Shown: positions 26,311-34,805 of the stretch, in pieces | Layout of the letters: the number at the start of each line of letters is the position of its first letter | How positions within the stretch are numbered: position 1 is the first letter of the stretch | NCBI GenBank assembly: GCA_016213675.1 | Contig: JACQZW010000055.1 | Location: forward strand, 1-64,000 | DNA length: 64,000 bases | From: Acidobacteriota bacterium | GTDB lineage: Bacteria > Acidobacteriota > Thermoanaerobaculia > Thermoanaerobaculales > Thermoanaerobaculaceae | Reading direction: 5' to 3' | Position numbers and translations under genes: made by a program | The notes under the pieces: model-generated | Told to the model about the DNA's origin: nothing | The model's input: only the letters and a program-made list of their open reading frames with translations | The model's database searches: none

Positions 26311-28401
26311 TCACCACGCCTGCCCGGTGTGGAGGAGCAGCTCCGCCCCCTCCCGGTCCACCGGACGCGAGAACCAGTAGCCCTGCGCCGAGGGGCACTG
26401 CATGGCGCGCAGCCGGGCGAGCTGTGCCGGCGTCTCGACGCCCTCGGCGACCACGTTCATCCCGAGCACATTGCCGAGCCCGACGATGCTCTGCACGATC
26501 GCGCCGACGTCGGCCTTGTCGGCCATCCCGGCGATGAAGGAGCGGTCGATCTTCAGCGTGTCGTAGGAGAACCGCTGCAGGTACGAGAGCGACGAGAACC
26601 CGGTGCCGAAGTCGTCGACGGAGAACTGCACGCCGAGCGCGCGCAGCTCCGACAGGACGCGCAACGCCACGTCGCCGTGGTCCATCAGCACGCTCTCCGT
26701 GATCTCCAGGCGCAGGCTGGTCGCCGGCAGCCCGGTCTCCTCCACGATCCGCCACACCCGCTCGACCACGTCGGGCTGGCCGAACAGCTTCCCCGAGATG
26801 TTCACGCTGGCGTAGAGCGGCGGCGAGACCGGGAAGCTCCCCTGCCAGAGTCGCACCTGCCGACAGGTCTCCGCCAGCACCCACCAGCCGATCGGGACGA
26901 TCAGCCCGGTCTCCTCGGCGACCGAGATGAAGCGGTCCGGCAGCACCACGCCGCGCTCCGGGTCGACCCAACGCACCAGCCCCTCGAAGCCGACGATGCG
27001 CCCGTCCAGCAGCGAGACGATCGGCTGGTAGTGCATGACGAACGAGTTCCGCTCGACGGCGCGCCGCAGGTCCATCTCGAGCCTGAGCAGCGCCGCTACC
27101 GAGGAGTGCATCGCCTGGTCGAAGACCTGAAAGCAGGCGCGACCGGCCGCCTTCGCGCGGTACATCGCGGTGTCGGCGTCGCGCAGGATGTCGTCGGGGC
27201 GCTCGTAGCCGGCCGCGCCGAGCGCGATCCCGATCGAGGCCGTCGAGATCACCTCGGTCGAGCCGACGGCGAACGGCTGCCGCAGCAGCTCCTGGATGCG
27301 CTCGGCCACCCGCGTCGCGTCCTCCGGGCCGTCGACCTCGGTGAGCAGGACGCCGAACTCGTCCCCACCGAGCCGAGCCACGGTGTCGCCGGGGCGCAGG
27401 CAGCCGCGCAGCCGCCCGGCGAACTCGACGAGCAGCGCATCGCCCGCCGCATGGCCCAGGGAGTCGTGGCGGGGCTTGCGGCGGTCGAGGTCGAGGAACA
27501 GCACCGCGAAGGAGATCCTCTTGTGCCGGCGCGACTGCTCGAGGGCGAGGCCGAGGCGGTCGAGGAACAGCGAGCGGTTGGGCAGCTCGGTGAGGGCGTC
27601 GTGGAACGCGTCGTGGAGCAGCCTCTCCTCGGCCCGCTTGCGGTCGGTGATGTCGGTGAGCGAACCGGCCATCCGCGCGGGCGTGCCGCCACCGTCGCGG
27701 ACGGCCAGGCCGCGGGCGAGCACCCAGCGGTAGCCGCCGGCGGCGTCGCGCAGCCGGTGCTCGTGCTCGAAGTGCGGCTCGTCGCCGGCGAGGTGGGCAT
27801 CGAGGGCGTCCTGCAGCCCGCGCAGGTCGTCCGCGTGGACCCGCTCGAACCACGCCTCGACGGTCGACGCCGCATCGTCGCAGCCGGTCATCGCCCGCCA
27901 GCGGGGGGAGAAGTAGGCCGTGCCCCCGGCGAGGTCCCAGTCCCAGATCCCGTCGTTGGCGCCCTGGACCGCGAGGGCGTAGCGGTTCTCGCTGTTCTTC
28001 AGGGCCTGCTCGGCGCGGAACCGCTCGATCGCGTAGCGGATCGAGCGCACCAGGAGGCCGGAGGCCAGCTCGCGCTTGAGGAGGTAGTCCTGGGCGCCCT
28101 CGCGGACAGCGCGCACCGCCGTCTCCTCGTCGTCGAGGTTGGTCAGGATGACGACCGGCACCCACGGCGCCCGCTCGCGCAGCCTCTCGTAGGTCTCGAG
28201 GCCGACGCTGTCGGGCAGCGAGAAGTCGAGGAGCACCACGTCGAAGCCGTTCGCGACCAGCCGGTCCAGCCCCGCCTGGAGGCGGCCGGCGTGCTCCACG
28301 ACGAACCGCTCGCCGCGCGCCCGGGAGAGCGCGTCGCGCACCAGTTCGGCCTCGGCCGGGTTGTCCTCAACGAGCAAGACGCGCAGCACGTCGCTCGCCA
28401 T
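26311..28401 (-). CDS. Receiver-PAS-GGDEF-EAL cyclic-di-GMP signalling protein
   Basis: The product has 696 residues. A receiver domain (1-125) has LLVEDN, the phospho-acceptor Asp in VVLLDFSLPDS and a conserved Lys in YLLKRE. A PAS domain spans about 140-260. The GGDEF domain (265-430) keeps VARLGGDEFGVLL, but the upstream nucleotide-binding block reads DLDRRKPRHDSLGH where DLDRFKxxNDSLGH is usual, so the guanine-contacting Asn is His. The EAL domain (440-690) reads EGL instead of EAL but keeps the other catalytic acids (ITES, DDFGTGFSSLSYL, LKIDRSFI, AEGVET). It probably acts mainly as a phosphodiesterase. Its start overlaps the upstream kinase gene by 35 bp. Confidence 0.92.
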   Translation of the reverse strand: MASDVLRVLLVEDNPAEAELVRDALSRARGERFVVEHAGRLQAGLDRLVANGFDVVLLDFSLPDSVGLETYERLRERAPWVPVVILTNLDDEETAVRAVREGAQDYLLKRELASGLLVRSIRYAIERFRAEQALKNSENRYALAVQGANDGIWDWDLAGGTAYFSPRWRAMTGCDDAASTVEAWFERVHADDLRGLQDALDAHLAGDEPHFEHEHRLRDAAGGYRWVLARGLAVRDGGGTPARMAGSLTDITDRKRAEERLLHDAFHDALTELPNRSLFLDRLGLALEQSRRHKRISFAVLFLDLDRRKPRHDSLGHAAGDALLVEFAGRLRGCLRPGDTVARLGGDEFGVLLTEVDGPEDATRVAERIQELLRQPFAVGSTEVISTASIGIALGAAGYERPDDILRDADTAMYRAKAAGRACFQVFDQAMHSSVAALLRLEMDLRRAVERNSFVMHYQPIVSLLDGRIVGFEGLVRWVDPERGVVLPDRFISVAEETGLIVPIGWWVLAETCRQVRLWQGSFPVSPPLYASVNISGKLFGQPDVVERVWRIVEETGLPATSLRLEITESVLMDHGDVALRVLSELRALGVQFSVDDFGTGFSSLSYLQRFSYDTLKIDRSFIAGMADKADVGAIVQSIVGLGNVLGMNVVAEGVETPAQLARLRAMQCPSAQGYWFSRPVDREGAELLLHTGQAW

Positions 28402-29566
28402 GCTCCCCTCCGTCGTCTTCCCGGCCGTCGCGCTCCGCCTGTGCCGGCCGCTTCGGCAGCGTGAAGTAGAACGTCGAGCCCTCCCCCGGCTTGGAGGTCG
28501 CCCAGATCTGCCCGCCGTGCCGCTCGACGATGCGCTTGCAGATCGCCAGGCCGATCCCGGTGCCGGGGAACTCCTCGGCGGTGTGGAGCCGCTGGAACAT
28601 GCCGAAGATGCGCTCGAGCGCCTCCTCGGCGATCCCGATGCCGTTGTCCAGCACCGCGAACACCCAGGCGTCGTCGGTCTCCACTGCCGAGACCTGGACG
28701 CGCGGTCGCTCGCGGCCGCGGAACTTCACCGCGTTGCCGATCAGGTTCTGGAAGAGCTGGACCATCTGGCCGGGGTCGACGACGACGGTCGGCAGGTTGT
28801 GCCACGTCACGTCGGCGTCGCCCTCGTCGATCGTCAGCCTGAGGTTGGCGACCGCCTCGACCACCAGTCCCTCGCTGCTCACCGCCTGGAAGTCGCGGCC
28901 CCGCGTCGCCACGCGCGCGTACTCCAGCACGTCGTTGATCATCGCCTGCATGCGCGCCGCCGAAGTCATCACGTGGGCGAGGTCGCGCTGGGCGTCGAGG
29001 TCGAGCTTGCCGCCGTAGCGCTCGGCGACGAGCTGCGCGTAGCGGCTGATGAGGTGGAGCGGCTCCTGGAGGTCGTGCGAGATGGCGTAGGAGAACTGCT
29101 GCAGCTCGGCGTTCGATCGGACCAGGGCAGCCGCCCGCTCGGCGAGGTCGCCGCCGTCCGCCGGAGCGGTCGCGGCTACCCGGCGCTCGGCCCGCTCGAC
29201 GGCCTCGCGCACCGTCGCCGCCAGCGCGAGGTAGCCGGCCGACGACTTCACGACGTAGCCGTCGAGGCCGCGGCGGATCCCCTCGCCGGCCAGCCGCTCG
29301 TCGCCGCAGCTCGTGAAGATGACGACGGCGCACTCCGGGCGCATCCGCTTGGTGGTCTCCAGCACCTCGAGGCCGGTGCTCCAGGCCAGGCGCGCCTCGC
29401 ATACCACCGCGGCGAGGTCCGGCCGGACCAGCCGCTCGGCCATGACCATGGCATCGCCGACCTCCTCGATCTCGAATCCGGTCAGACCGGCACGGAGGGC
29501 GAGGACGCTGAGGGCACGGTCGTCGGGGTGGTCGTCGATGACGAGGACGCGGACGCTCCTGCTCAT
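28367..29566 (-). CDS. Receiver-histidine kinase with a Glu at the phospho-acceptor position
   Basis: The product has 399 residues. Residues 1-125 form a receiver-like domain with acidic pocket VIDDHPDD and conserved Lys in YVVKSS. The expected phospho-acceptor Asp is replaced by Glu (VVCEARLAWSTG), which can mimic a permanently phosphorylated state. A HisKA domain follows with FSYAISHDLQEPLHLIS near residue 160. The HATPase domain has NLIGNAVKFRG, DNGIGI, FGMFQRLHTAEEFPGTGIGL and GSTFYFTLP. No transmembrane segment is present, so it is cytoplasmic. It overlaps the GGDEF-EAL gene and likely phosphorylates its receiver; that pairing is inference from the overlap. Confidence 0.9.
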   Translation of the reverse strand: MSRSVRVLVIDDHPDDRALSVLALRAGLTGFEIEEVGDAMVMAERLVRPDLAAVVCEARLAWSTGLEVLETTKRMRPECAVVIFTSCGDERLAGEGIRRGLDGYVVKSSAGYLALAATVREAVERAERRVAATAPADGGDLAERAAALVRSNAELQQFSYAISHDLQEPLHLISRYAQLVAERYGGKLDLDAQRDLAHVMTSAARMQAMINDVLEYARVATRGRDFQAVSSEGLVVEAVANLRLTIDEGDADVTWHNLPTVVVDPGQMVQLFQNLIGNAVKFRGRERPRVQVSAVETDDAWVFAVLDNGIGIAEEALERIFGMFQRLHTAEEFPGTGIGLAICKRIVERHGGQIWATSKPGEGSTFYFTLPKRPAQAERDGREDDGGEHGERRAARLAR

Positions 29567-29756
29567 CGCCTGAACGGTCCGCTCATGATTCGGAGATCGC
29601 TGGGATGGGAGATTCGACTACCGGCGCGCTCGGCGCGCGCGGGACGACCACGAGGACCACGCAACCGGTTCATTCGTTCGTCACGACGCCGGACAATCCT
29701 AGCACGCAGGAGTCAAGCCGTCGCACACCCGACGCCGTCCCCGGCTCGCGATGCGG

Positions 29757-29768
29757 TAGGCTGCCCCC
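29757..29768 (+). promoter_or_regulatory. Leaderless-type -10 box before the nuclease gene
   Basis: TAGGCT (29757-29762) is followed by exactly six bases and then the ATG. There is no ribosome-binding sequence. The same spacing occurs before truA and bshC. Confidence 0.5.
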
Positions 29769-30236
29769 ATGCCGGCATGCCTCCGCATTCTCGCCGTCCT
29801 TCTCCTCCTGGCGGTTCCCGCCGCCGCAAGCGAGCTCACCGGCACCGTGGTCGGCGTCCACGACGGCGACACCATGACGGTCAGGAGCGACGGCCGGACA
29901 CGCCGTATCCGGCTCGCCTGCATCGATGCCCCGGAGCTCGGCCAGTCGTTCGGCTCGCGCGCCAAGCAGAAGCTGTCCGACCTGGTCATCCGTCGGACGG
30001 TGCGCGTCGACGTCGTCGACGAGGACGACTACGGCCGCCTCGTCGGCCGCGTGTTCACCGACGACGGCGACGCCAACCTCGCGATGGTCCGCGCCGGCTT
30101 CGCCTGGCACTACCGGTACCACTGCCCGCGCGACACCGCCTTGGCCGAAGCGGAGAAGGCGGCCCGGGCCGAACGCCGTGGGCTGTGGGTCCACAGGGAT
30201 CCCGTCCCGCCGTACCGCTGGCGGCGCTCGCGATAG
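29769..30236 (+). CDS. Secreted staphylococcal-nuclease-like protein
   Basis: The product has 155 residues. A signal peptide (CLRILAVLLLLAVPAAAS) is followed by an SNase fold: GTVVGVHDGDTMTV, RRIRLACIDAPELGQ with a catalytic-type Arg, VRVDVVDEDDYGRLVGRVF and AMVRAGFAWHYRYHC. The C-terminal block is RAERRGLWVHRDPVPPYRWR. It should degrade nucleic acids outside the cytoplasm with calcium. It appears to be leaderless. Confidence 0.88.
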   Translation: MPACLRILAVLLLLAVPAAASELTGTVVGVHDGDTMTVRSDGRTRRIRLACIDAPELGQSFGSRAKQKLSDLVIRRTVRVDVVDEDDYGRLVGRVFTDDGDANLAMVRAGFAWHYRYHCPRDTALAEAEKAARAERRGLWVHRDPVPPYRWRRSR

Positions 30237-30287
30237 CCCTGGCCGCCCGCCCGTTCCGGACCTATCTTGGCCGCAGAGGACACCCCG

Positions 30288-30479
30288 ATGGGCAGTGTGA
30301 AGATCGACGAGGAGCGCCGCATGGCCGGCGACCGCCGCCGGCACGGCGACCGCCGCCACCCGAACCCCGACCGCATCCGTCACCCCGGCACGATGGACCG
30401 CCGCACCGGCTGGCAGCGCCGCCACGCCGACCGCCGCGGCAAGGGCCCTCTCCCGCCGCCGGACATCTCCGCGACCTGA
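30288..30479 (+). CDS. Arg/Asp-rich microprotein (DRR repeats)
   Basis: The 63-residue product is not recognised. It is dominated by RR and DRR motifs (MAGDRRRHGDRRHPNPD, MDRRTGWQRRHADRRGKG) and has almost no hydrophobic residues, so it is probably disordered. AGAGGA seven bases before the ATG and a TATCTT box about 20 bases upstream support translation. Short GDRR-rich stretches precede PilZ domains in other bacteria, but none is here. A real gene is likely but not certain. Confidence 0.45.
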   Translation: MGSVKIDEERRMAGDRRRHGDRRHPNPDRIRHPGTMDRRTGWQRRHADRRGKGPLPPPDISAT

Positions 30480-30644
30480 CCGACCGGACAGGATTCGAGC
30501 CGAGGGCAGAGCCCGGACGCGGGCCGAGTCACGCGTTGCTGCCGATCTGATCGACGTCACGCGAGTACGCGAGGGCGAGGGTCCCGATGCGCGTTCCTGT
30601 GCTAGGCTGCCAATCGGTCCACGACGAAGAACAGGGGGGGCAAA

Positions 30645-31709
30645 ATGAAGAGTATCGGTGTCCTGGCTGCGGGTTTCCTTGCCTGTTCGCTCACGGAAGC
30701 CGCTTTCGCCGGCTGCCAACCAGGCAACTTCATCAACAACTGCGCTTTTCCCATTGACATCTCGGGCTGGACGACCACGTCGGGGACTCCCTCGCACGAT
30801 CCCAGCGAAGGGAGCTCACTCCCGGGCTCGCTGCAGGTGGTCGGCGCCGGAGTCGACATCTCGTTCCAGCAGTGCGTCGACATGACCGGCTTTGCGCTGC
30901 CGATCCCGGTCAACTTCGGGATCGACTATCGGGATGCCTCGGCGAACGCGATCGAGACCCTCACGGTCTCAGTCTCGGACTACACCGACCCGGCCTGCAC
31001 ACCCGGCAACGAGACCGGTAACTCGAGCAATGCCTCGGACGGCATCACGAGCACCAGCTACGAGCAGGTCTCGGGCACACACACGATCGGAGTTGCCGCC
31101 CAGGGCGTGCTCTTCAGGGTGCAGGCGACGAGGTTTGCCTCCACCATCACCGGCCACTTCGACGACGCGTTTCTCGGCGCGAACGTCGTCTACGCCGGCT
31201 GCCAACCAGGCAACTACATCAGCAACTGCGGATTCCCCTCCAACATCCTGGGATGGACGACGACTTCGGGGAGCCCGTCACACGATCCCACCGAGGGCAG
31301 CTCGACGCCGGGCTCGCTCCAGGTGGTCGGCGCGGGTGTCGACATCTCGTTTCAGCAGTGCGTCAACGTGACGGGTCTGGCATTGCCGATGGGCATCAGT
31401 TACGGGATCGACTACCGGGACGCCAGCGCGAACGCGATGGAGACGGTTCGCGTGTCGGTCTCCGACTACACCGACGCGGCGTGCACGCCGGGCAACGAGA
31501 CCGGGAACTCGAGCGAGGCCACGGATGGAATCACGAGCACGAGCTACGAGCAAGTCTCCGGCGCGCACACGATCGGGGTGAGCGCCCAGGGCGTGCTCTT
31601 CCGCGTCTACGCGCAGCGCTTCTCCTCGACCATCACCGGCCACTTCGACGATGCGTTCGTCGGCGCCAACGTCGTACCGGTCGACCTGCAGTCGATCGCG
31701 ATCGAGTAG
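30645..31709 (+). CDS. Secreted protein with a tandem 162-residue duplication
   Basis: The product has 354 residues. A signal peptide ends at about AAFA (residue 22). The rest is two copies of one module of 162 residues, each starting GCQPGN(F/Y)I(N/S)NC and containing ISGWTTTSG-like or LGWTTTSG, GSLQVVGAGVDISFQQCV, ASDGITSTSYEQVSG-like and STITGHFDDAF. Each module has four conserved cysteines. The fold looks like an all-beta extracellular domain (a carbohydrate-binding-like jelly roll is possible). No enzyme motif is visible. A short leader with a G-run precedes the ATG. Confidence 0.75.
   Translation: MKSIGVLAAGFLACSLTEAAFAGCQPGNFINNCAFPIDISGWTTTSGTPSHDPSEGSSLPGSLQVVGAGVDISFQQCVDMTGFALPIPVNFGIDYRDASANAIETLTVSVSDYTDPACTPGNETGNSSNASDGITSTSYEQVSGTHTIGVAAQGVLFRVQATRFASTITGHFDDAFLGANVVYAGCQPGNYISNCGFPSNILGWTTTSGSPSHDPTEGSSTPGSLQVVGAGVDISFQQCVNVTGLALPMGISYGIDYRDASANAMETVRVSVSDYTDAACTPGNETGNSSEATDGITSTSYEQVSGAHTIGVSAQGVLFRVYAQRFSSTITGHFDDAFVGANVVPVDLQSIAIE
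30708..31679 (+). repeat. Direct repeat, two units of 486 bp
   Basis: The 14 bases GCCGGCTGCCAACC occur at 30708 and again at 31194. The two following stretches stay alignable without gaps over 486 bases, equal to 162 codons. Differences are mostly at third codon positions, so the duplication is under protein-level constraint. Confidence 0.85.
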
Positions 31710-31816
31710 CCTGGCCTCGCGGCGCCCGCACCGCGGGGCAGGCAGGATGCGCCGGCCGCCACCCGTGTCGCTCGGGCGACGGCCACTGGCGTGTCGATCT
31801 GAATTGTCGTGTGATC

Positions 31817-31893
31817 TGGCGCGCCGAGAGGGACTCGAACCCCCAACCTCTTGATCCGTAGTCAAGTGCTCTATCCAATTGAGCTATCGGCGC
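31817..31893 (-). tRNA. tRNA-Arg (ACG anticodon)
   Basis: On the minus strand GCGCCGA pairs with TCGGCGC, with discriminator G and encoded CCA (31819-31817). The anticodon arm CTTGACTACGGATCAAG gives ACG. A34 is the substrate of TadA, encoded at 25797-26291. Confidence 0.95.
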
Positions 31894-32006
31894 GCTCGAA
31901 TTGGGAGGCGAAGTATAGCGCCTCGCCGGGGGATTGCAACCGCGGCCGTCCCTGCTGCAACCTGGCGGGCGGAGGCGGCGTAGAACGCGCGGAAAGGACG
32001 GTCGCA

Positions 32007-32921
32007 ATGGAACCCCACCTCGAGCTGCGCGACGTCAGCAAGAGCTATGGCCGCGTTTTCGCGGTCCGCGAGCTGTCGCTGACGGTGCCGCGCGGGTCGG
32101 TGTTCGGCCTGCTCGGTCCCAACGGCGCCGGCAAGACCACCTCGATCCGCATGACCATGCGCATCACCATGCCGGACACCGGCGAGATCCTCCTCGGCGG
32201 CGTACCGATCGACGACCGGCTCCGCGAGCGCATCGGTTACCTGCCCGAGGAGCGCGGCCTGTACCGCAAGATGAAGGTGCTCGAGCAGCTCGAGTTCCTC
32301 GGCGAGCTCCGCGGCCTCGACCGCAAGGAGGCGAGGAAGCGCGGCGGCGCCTGGCTCGAGCGACTCGGCCTGGCGGACGTCGGCGCGCGGAAGGTCGAGG
32401 AGCTGTCCAAGGGCATGCAGCAGAAGGTGCAGTTCGCCGGTACGGTCATTCACGATCCGGAGATCGTCATCCTCGACGAGCCTTTCACCGGTCTCGACCC
32501 GATCGCCACCCGCCTGCTCAAGGACCTCATCGACGAGATGCGGCAGCGCGGCTCGACGGTGCTCTTCTCGACCCACGTGCTGCCGCAGGCCGAGGAGCTG
32601 TGTGACCACCTCTGCCTGATCAACCGCGGGCGGACGATCCTCCAGGGATCGCTCGCCGAGGTGCGCGCCCGCTTCGCAAAGCCGGCGCTGCGGGTCTCGT
32701 CGCCGGCCAGCGACGCAGAGCTGGCCGCGATCCCGGGCATCGCCGCGGTGCGACACCACAACGACGACCGGCTCGCCGAGCTGGCCGCCGGCGCCGTGCC
32801 CGCCGAGGTGATCCGGGTGCTCGTCGGCCGGCTTCCGGTCGAGGGGATCGAGCCGTATCAGGCGTCGCTCGAGGACATCTTCCTGCGCGCCGTGGAGGAC
32901 GACCATGTTGCGGTGGTCTAA
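32007..32921 (+). CDS. ABC transporter ATP-binding protein (NatA-like)
   Basis: The product has 304 residues. Walker A GLLGPNGAGKTTSIRM is near residue 37, the signature ELSKGMQQKVQFAGTV near 132, and Walker B VILDEPFTGLDPIATR near 153; the H-loop is in FSTHVLPQAE. A C-terminal domain of about 80 residues (LRVSSPASDAELAAIPG) matches exporters with DUF4162-like tails. It powers the permease encoded next, which overlaps by 17 bp. GGAAAGGAC precedes the ATG. Confidence 0.93.
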   Translation: MEPHLELRDVSKSYGRVFAVRELSLTVPRGSVFGLLGPNGAGKTTSIRMTMRITMPDTGEILLGGVPIDDRLRERIGYLPEERGLYRKMKVLEQLEFLGELRGLDRKEARKRGGAWLERLGLADVGARKVEELSKGMQQKVQFAGTVIHDPEIVILDEPFTGLDPIATRLLKDLIDEMRQRGSTVLFSTHVLPQAEELCDHLCLINRGRTILQGSLAEVRARFAKPALRVSSPASDAELAAIPGIAAVRHHNDDRLAELAAGAVPAEVIRVLVGRLPVEGIEPYQASLEDIFLRAVEDDHVAVV

Positions 32922-34185
32922 GCTCTCGACGATCATCCGCCGGGAGTACCTGTCGCGGGTGCGGACCAAGGCGTTCTGGATCACCACCCTGGCGTTCCCG
33001 CTCATCATCCTGGCGTTCACGGTGCTGCCGACGATGCTCATGCAGCGCGCCGGTGGCGAGCACACCATCGCCCTCCTCACCGCCGACGAGGCGCTGGCGA
33101 AGGCGATGGAGGCGGGCCTGCCCACCGCCGGCAAGACCAACGAGGCCGACGATTCCGGCTTCACGATCCGCCTCGTCCATCTCACGCCGGAGGGCGACGC
33201 CGCCGCGCAGCGCGCCCGGCTCAAGCGCGACGTCGTCGCCAAGCGTTACGGCGGCGTCCTCGTGATCCCGGAGACGATCTACACGGACGGCAAGCTCGAG
33301 CTGCTGACCACCAACACCTCGGCGTTCCAGCTCATGTCGAGGCTCGAGCGCGCCGTCGGCCGCGGCGTCACCCGGCTGCGCCTCGAGCGCGCCGGCGTGC
33401 CGTCGGACAAGGTCGCAGAGCTGACGAAGTCGGTCGACCTCCAGCCGGTGCGGATCGGCAAGGACGGGGCGGAGAACGCCGAGGGGTTCCTGCAGAGCTT
33501 CTTCCTCTCCTACGCCCTCATGTTCCTGCTCTGGATGTCGGTGATGATCTACGGCATGCAGGTGATGCGCGGGGTGCTCGAGGAGAAGTCGTCGCGCATC
33601 GTCGAGGTCGTCGTCGCCAACGTCTCGGCCCGGGAGCTGATGACCGGCAAGATCATGGGCGTCGGCGCGGTCGGCCTCACCCAGTACGCGATCTGGACGC
33701 TCGTCCTCGTCAACCTCGCGGTGCCCGGCCTGGTCACCCTGGCGGGGTACACCGGGGCGGTGATCTCGCCGTGGCTGCTCGTCTTCTTCGTGGTCTTCTT
33801 CGTCCTCGGCTACGTCCTCTACTCGACGTTCTACGCCGCGGTCGGCGCCGCCTTCAACAGCGAGGAGGAGGCGCAGCAGATGCAAAGCGTGGCCGGTTGG
33901 ATCATCGGCATCCCGTTCGTCTTCATGTTTCCGGTGATGAACAACCCGGACTCGACGCTGTCGGTGGTGCTGTCGCTGTTCCCGCCGTTCGCCCCGGTGC
34001 TGTTCTTCCTCCGCATGTCGGTGCAGTTCCCGCCGACCTGGCAGATCGTGCTCTGCCTGGTGCTGCTCCTCGGCACCATCGCCGTGGTGGCGCGGGTCGC
34101 GGCGGCGGTCTACCGCGTCGGCATCCTGATGTACGGCAAGCGCCCGACGCTCCGCGAGGTGCTGCACTGGGCGCGCGAGTCGTGA
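32905..34185 (+). CDS. ABC-2 type transporter permease (NatB-like)
   Basis: The product has 426 residues. One membrane helix near residue 25 (AFWITTLAFPLIILAFTVLP) is followed by an external domain of about 160 residues. Five or six helices fill the C-terminal half (SYALMFLLWMSVMIYGMQVM, WLLVFFVVFFVLGYVLYSTF, PFVFMFPVMNN). The central EEKSSRIVEVVVANVSAREL block is typical of NatB/YhaP permeases. With the ATPase it should form an exporter for sodium, a drug or a peptide; substrate unknown. Confidence 0.9.
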   Translation: MLRWSKLSTIIRREYLSRVRTKAFWITTLAFPLIILAFTVLPTMLMQRAGGEHTIALLTADEALAKAMEAGLPTAGKTNEADDSGFTIRLVHLTPEGDAAAQRARLKRDVVAKRYGGVLVIPETIYTDGKLELLTTNTSAFQLMSRLERAVGRGVTRLRLERAGVPSDKVAELTKSVDLQPVRIGKDGAENAEGFLQSFFLSYALMFLLWMSVMIYGMQVMRGVLEEKSSRIVEVVVANVSARELMTGKIMGVGAVGLTQYAIWTLVLVNLAVPGLVTLAGYTGAVISPWLLVFFVVFFVLGYVLYSTFYAAVGAAFNSEEEAQQMQSVAGWIIGIPFVFMFPVMNNPDSTLSVVLSLFPPFAPVLFFLRMSVQFPPTWQIVLCLVLLLGTIAVVARVAAAVYRVGILMYGKRPTLREVLHWARES

Positions 34186-34189
34186 GGGC

Positions 34190-34217
34190 TTTACACGTTC
34201 GCTGACTTCGTGATAGC
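34190..34217 (+). promoter_or_regulatory. Promoter of tRNA-Glu
   Basis: TTTACA (34190-34195), a 16-bp spacer and GATAGC (34212-34217) lie 15 bases before the tRNA. Confidence 0.45.
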
Positions 34218-34232
34218 GTTCGCCCCCCGGGT

Positions 34233-34307
34233 GGCCCGTTCGTCTAGAGGTTAGGACGCTGGCCTCTCACGCCGGAAGCAGGGGTTCGATTCCCCTACGG
34301 GCCGCCA
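34233..34307 (+). tRNA. tRNA-Glu (CTC anticodon)
   Basis: GGCCCGT pairs with ACGGGCC, discriminator G, encoded CCA (34305-34307). The anticodon loop CTCTCAC gives CTC. It forms the left edge of a small pocket of atypical genes. Confidence 0.95.
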
Positions 34308-34325
34308 CTCAGCCGCAAGGACTTA

Positions 34326-34345
34326 CGCCCCGCAGCCGCGGGGCG
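34326..34345 (+). terminator. Terminator hairpin after tRNA-Glu
   Basis: CGCCCCGC and GCGGGGCG form a perfect 8-bp stem with an AGCC loop, 18 bases after the tRNA. It is followed by GTCGTCGT, not by a T-run. The bases from there to 34449 hold no gene I can support. Confidence 0.6.
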
Positions 34346-34449
34346 TCGTCGTGTGGGGGTCAAGAGAGGGGTCAAACGGGACTGAAGAACGACCCTCTGG
34401 TGCCGCAGCCTGCGACGCGGCACTGCATCGGGTAGTCCAGCTTTCCTCG

Positions 34450-34662
34450 TCAGTCGTCGTCGTTGCTGCGTGAGCGCTCGATAGCCGTTGGCAGCTCCTC
34501 GAGAGCGTCGACAGCGAGGTGCTCTAGCGGGCCTTTGGGATCCCCGCCGAGCAGGCCGAAGGTCAGCGCCGAGATCGCCTTGCGGGTGCCCCGGCGGATG
34601 GAGCGGCCGACGATGTCGTCATAGGTGGTGTAGGCCTTCTCGTCATCTTCTTCGCGGCCCAT
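34450..34662 (-). CDS. Small acidic protein of unknown function
   Basis: The product has 70 residues and no recognised family. It starts MGREEDDEKAYTTYDDIVG, has a basic central stretch (RSIRRGTRKAISALTFGLLG) that could be an amphipathic helix, and ends in an acidic tail (SRSNDDD). AGGAGGAA nine bases upstream fixes the start at 34662. It is antisense to its surroundings, in the pocket after tRNA-Glu. Confidence 0.6.
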   Translation of the reverse strand: MGREEDDEKAYTTYDDIVGRSIRRGTRKAISALTFGLLGGDPKGPLEHLAVDALEELPTAIERSRSNDDD

Positions 34663-34776
34663 GGCGTTCCTCCTGGCCTCATCTCCCAATCTGGGGTCAC
34701 CCGCATCGCGCGTCAATGACGAGTGGCCTGGCGGTAATTGGTGAGGATGGCCTCAGGCCAACCGTCGCCGTACGCC

Positions 34777-34805
34777 TTGACACACGAAACGCCGGAGCCT
34801 AGCCT
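34777..34805 (+). promoter_or_regulatory. Strong orphan promoter in the accessory pocket
   Basis: TTGACA (34777-34782), a 17-bp spacer and TAGCCT (34800-34805) form one of the best matches in the window. The next gene on this strand starts at 34968, so the leader would be about 155 bases. That leader contains no clear gene. Confidence 0.55.

Noticed and set aside
34308..34449. Integrase or attachment-site remnant after tRNA-Glu
   Set aside because: No repeat of the tRNA 3' end and no integrase fragment could be found in this window.
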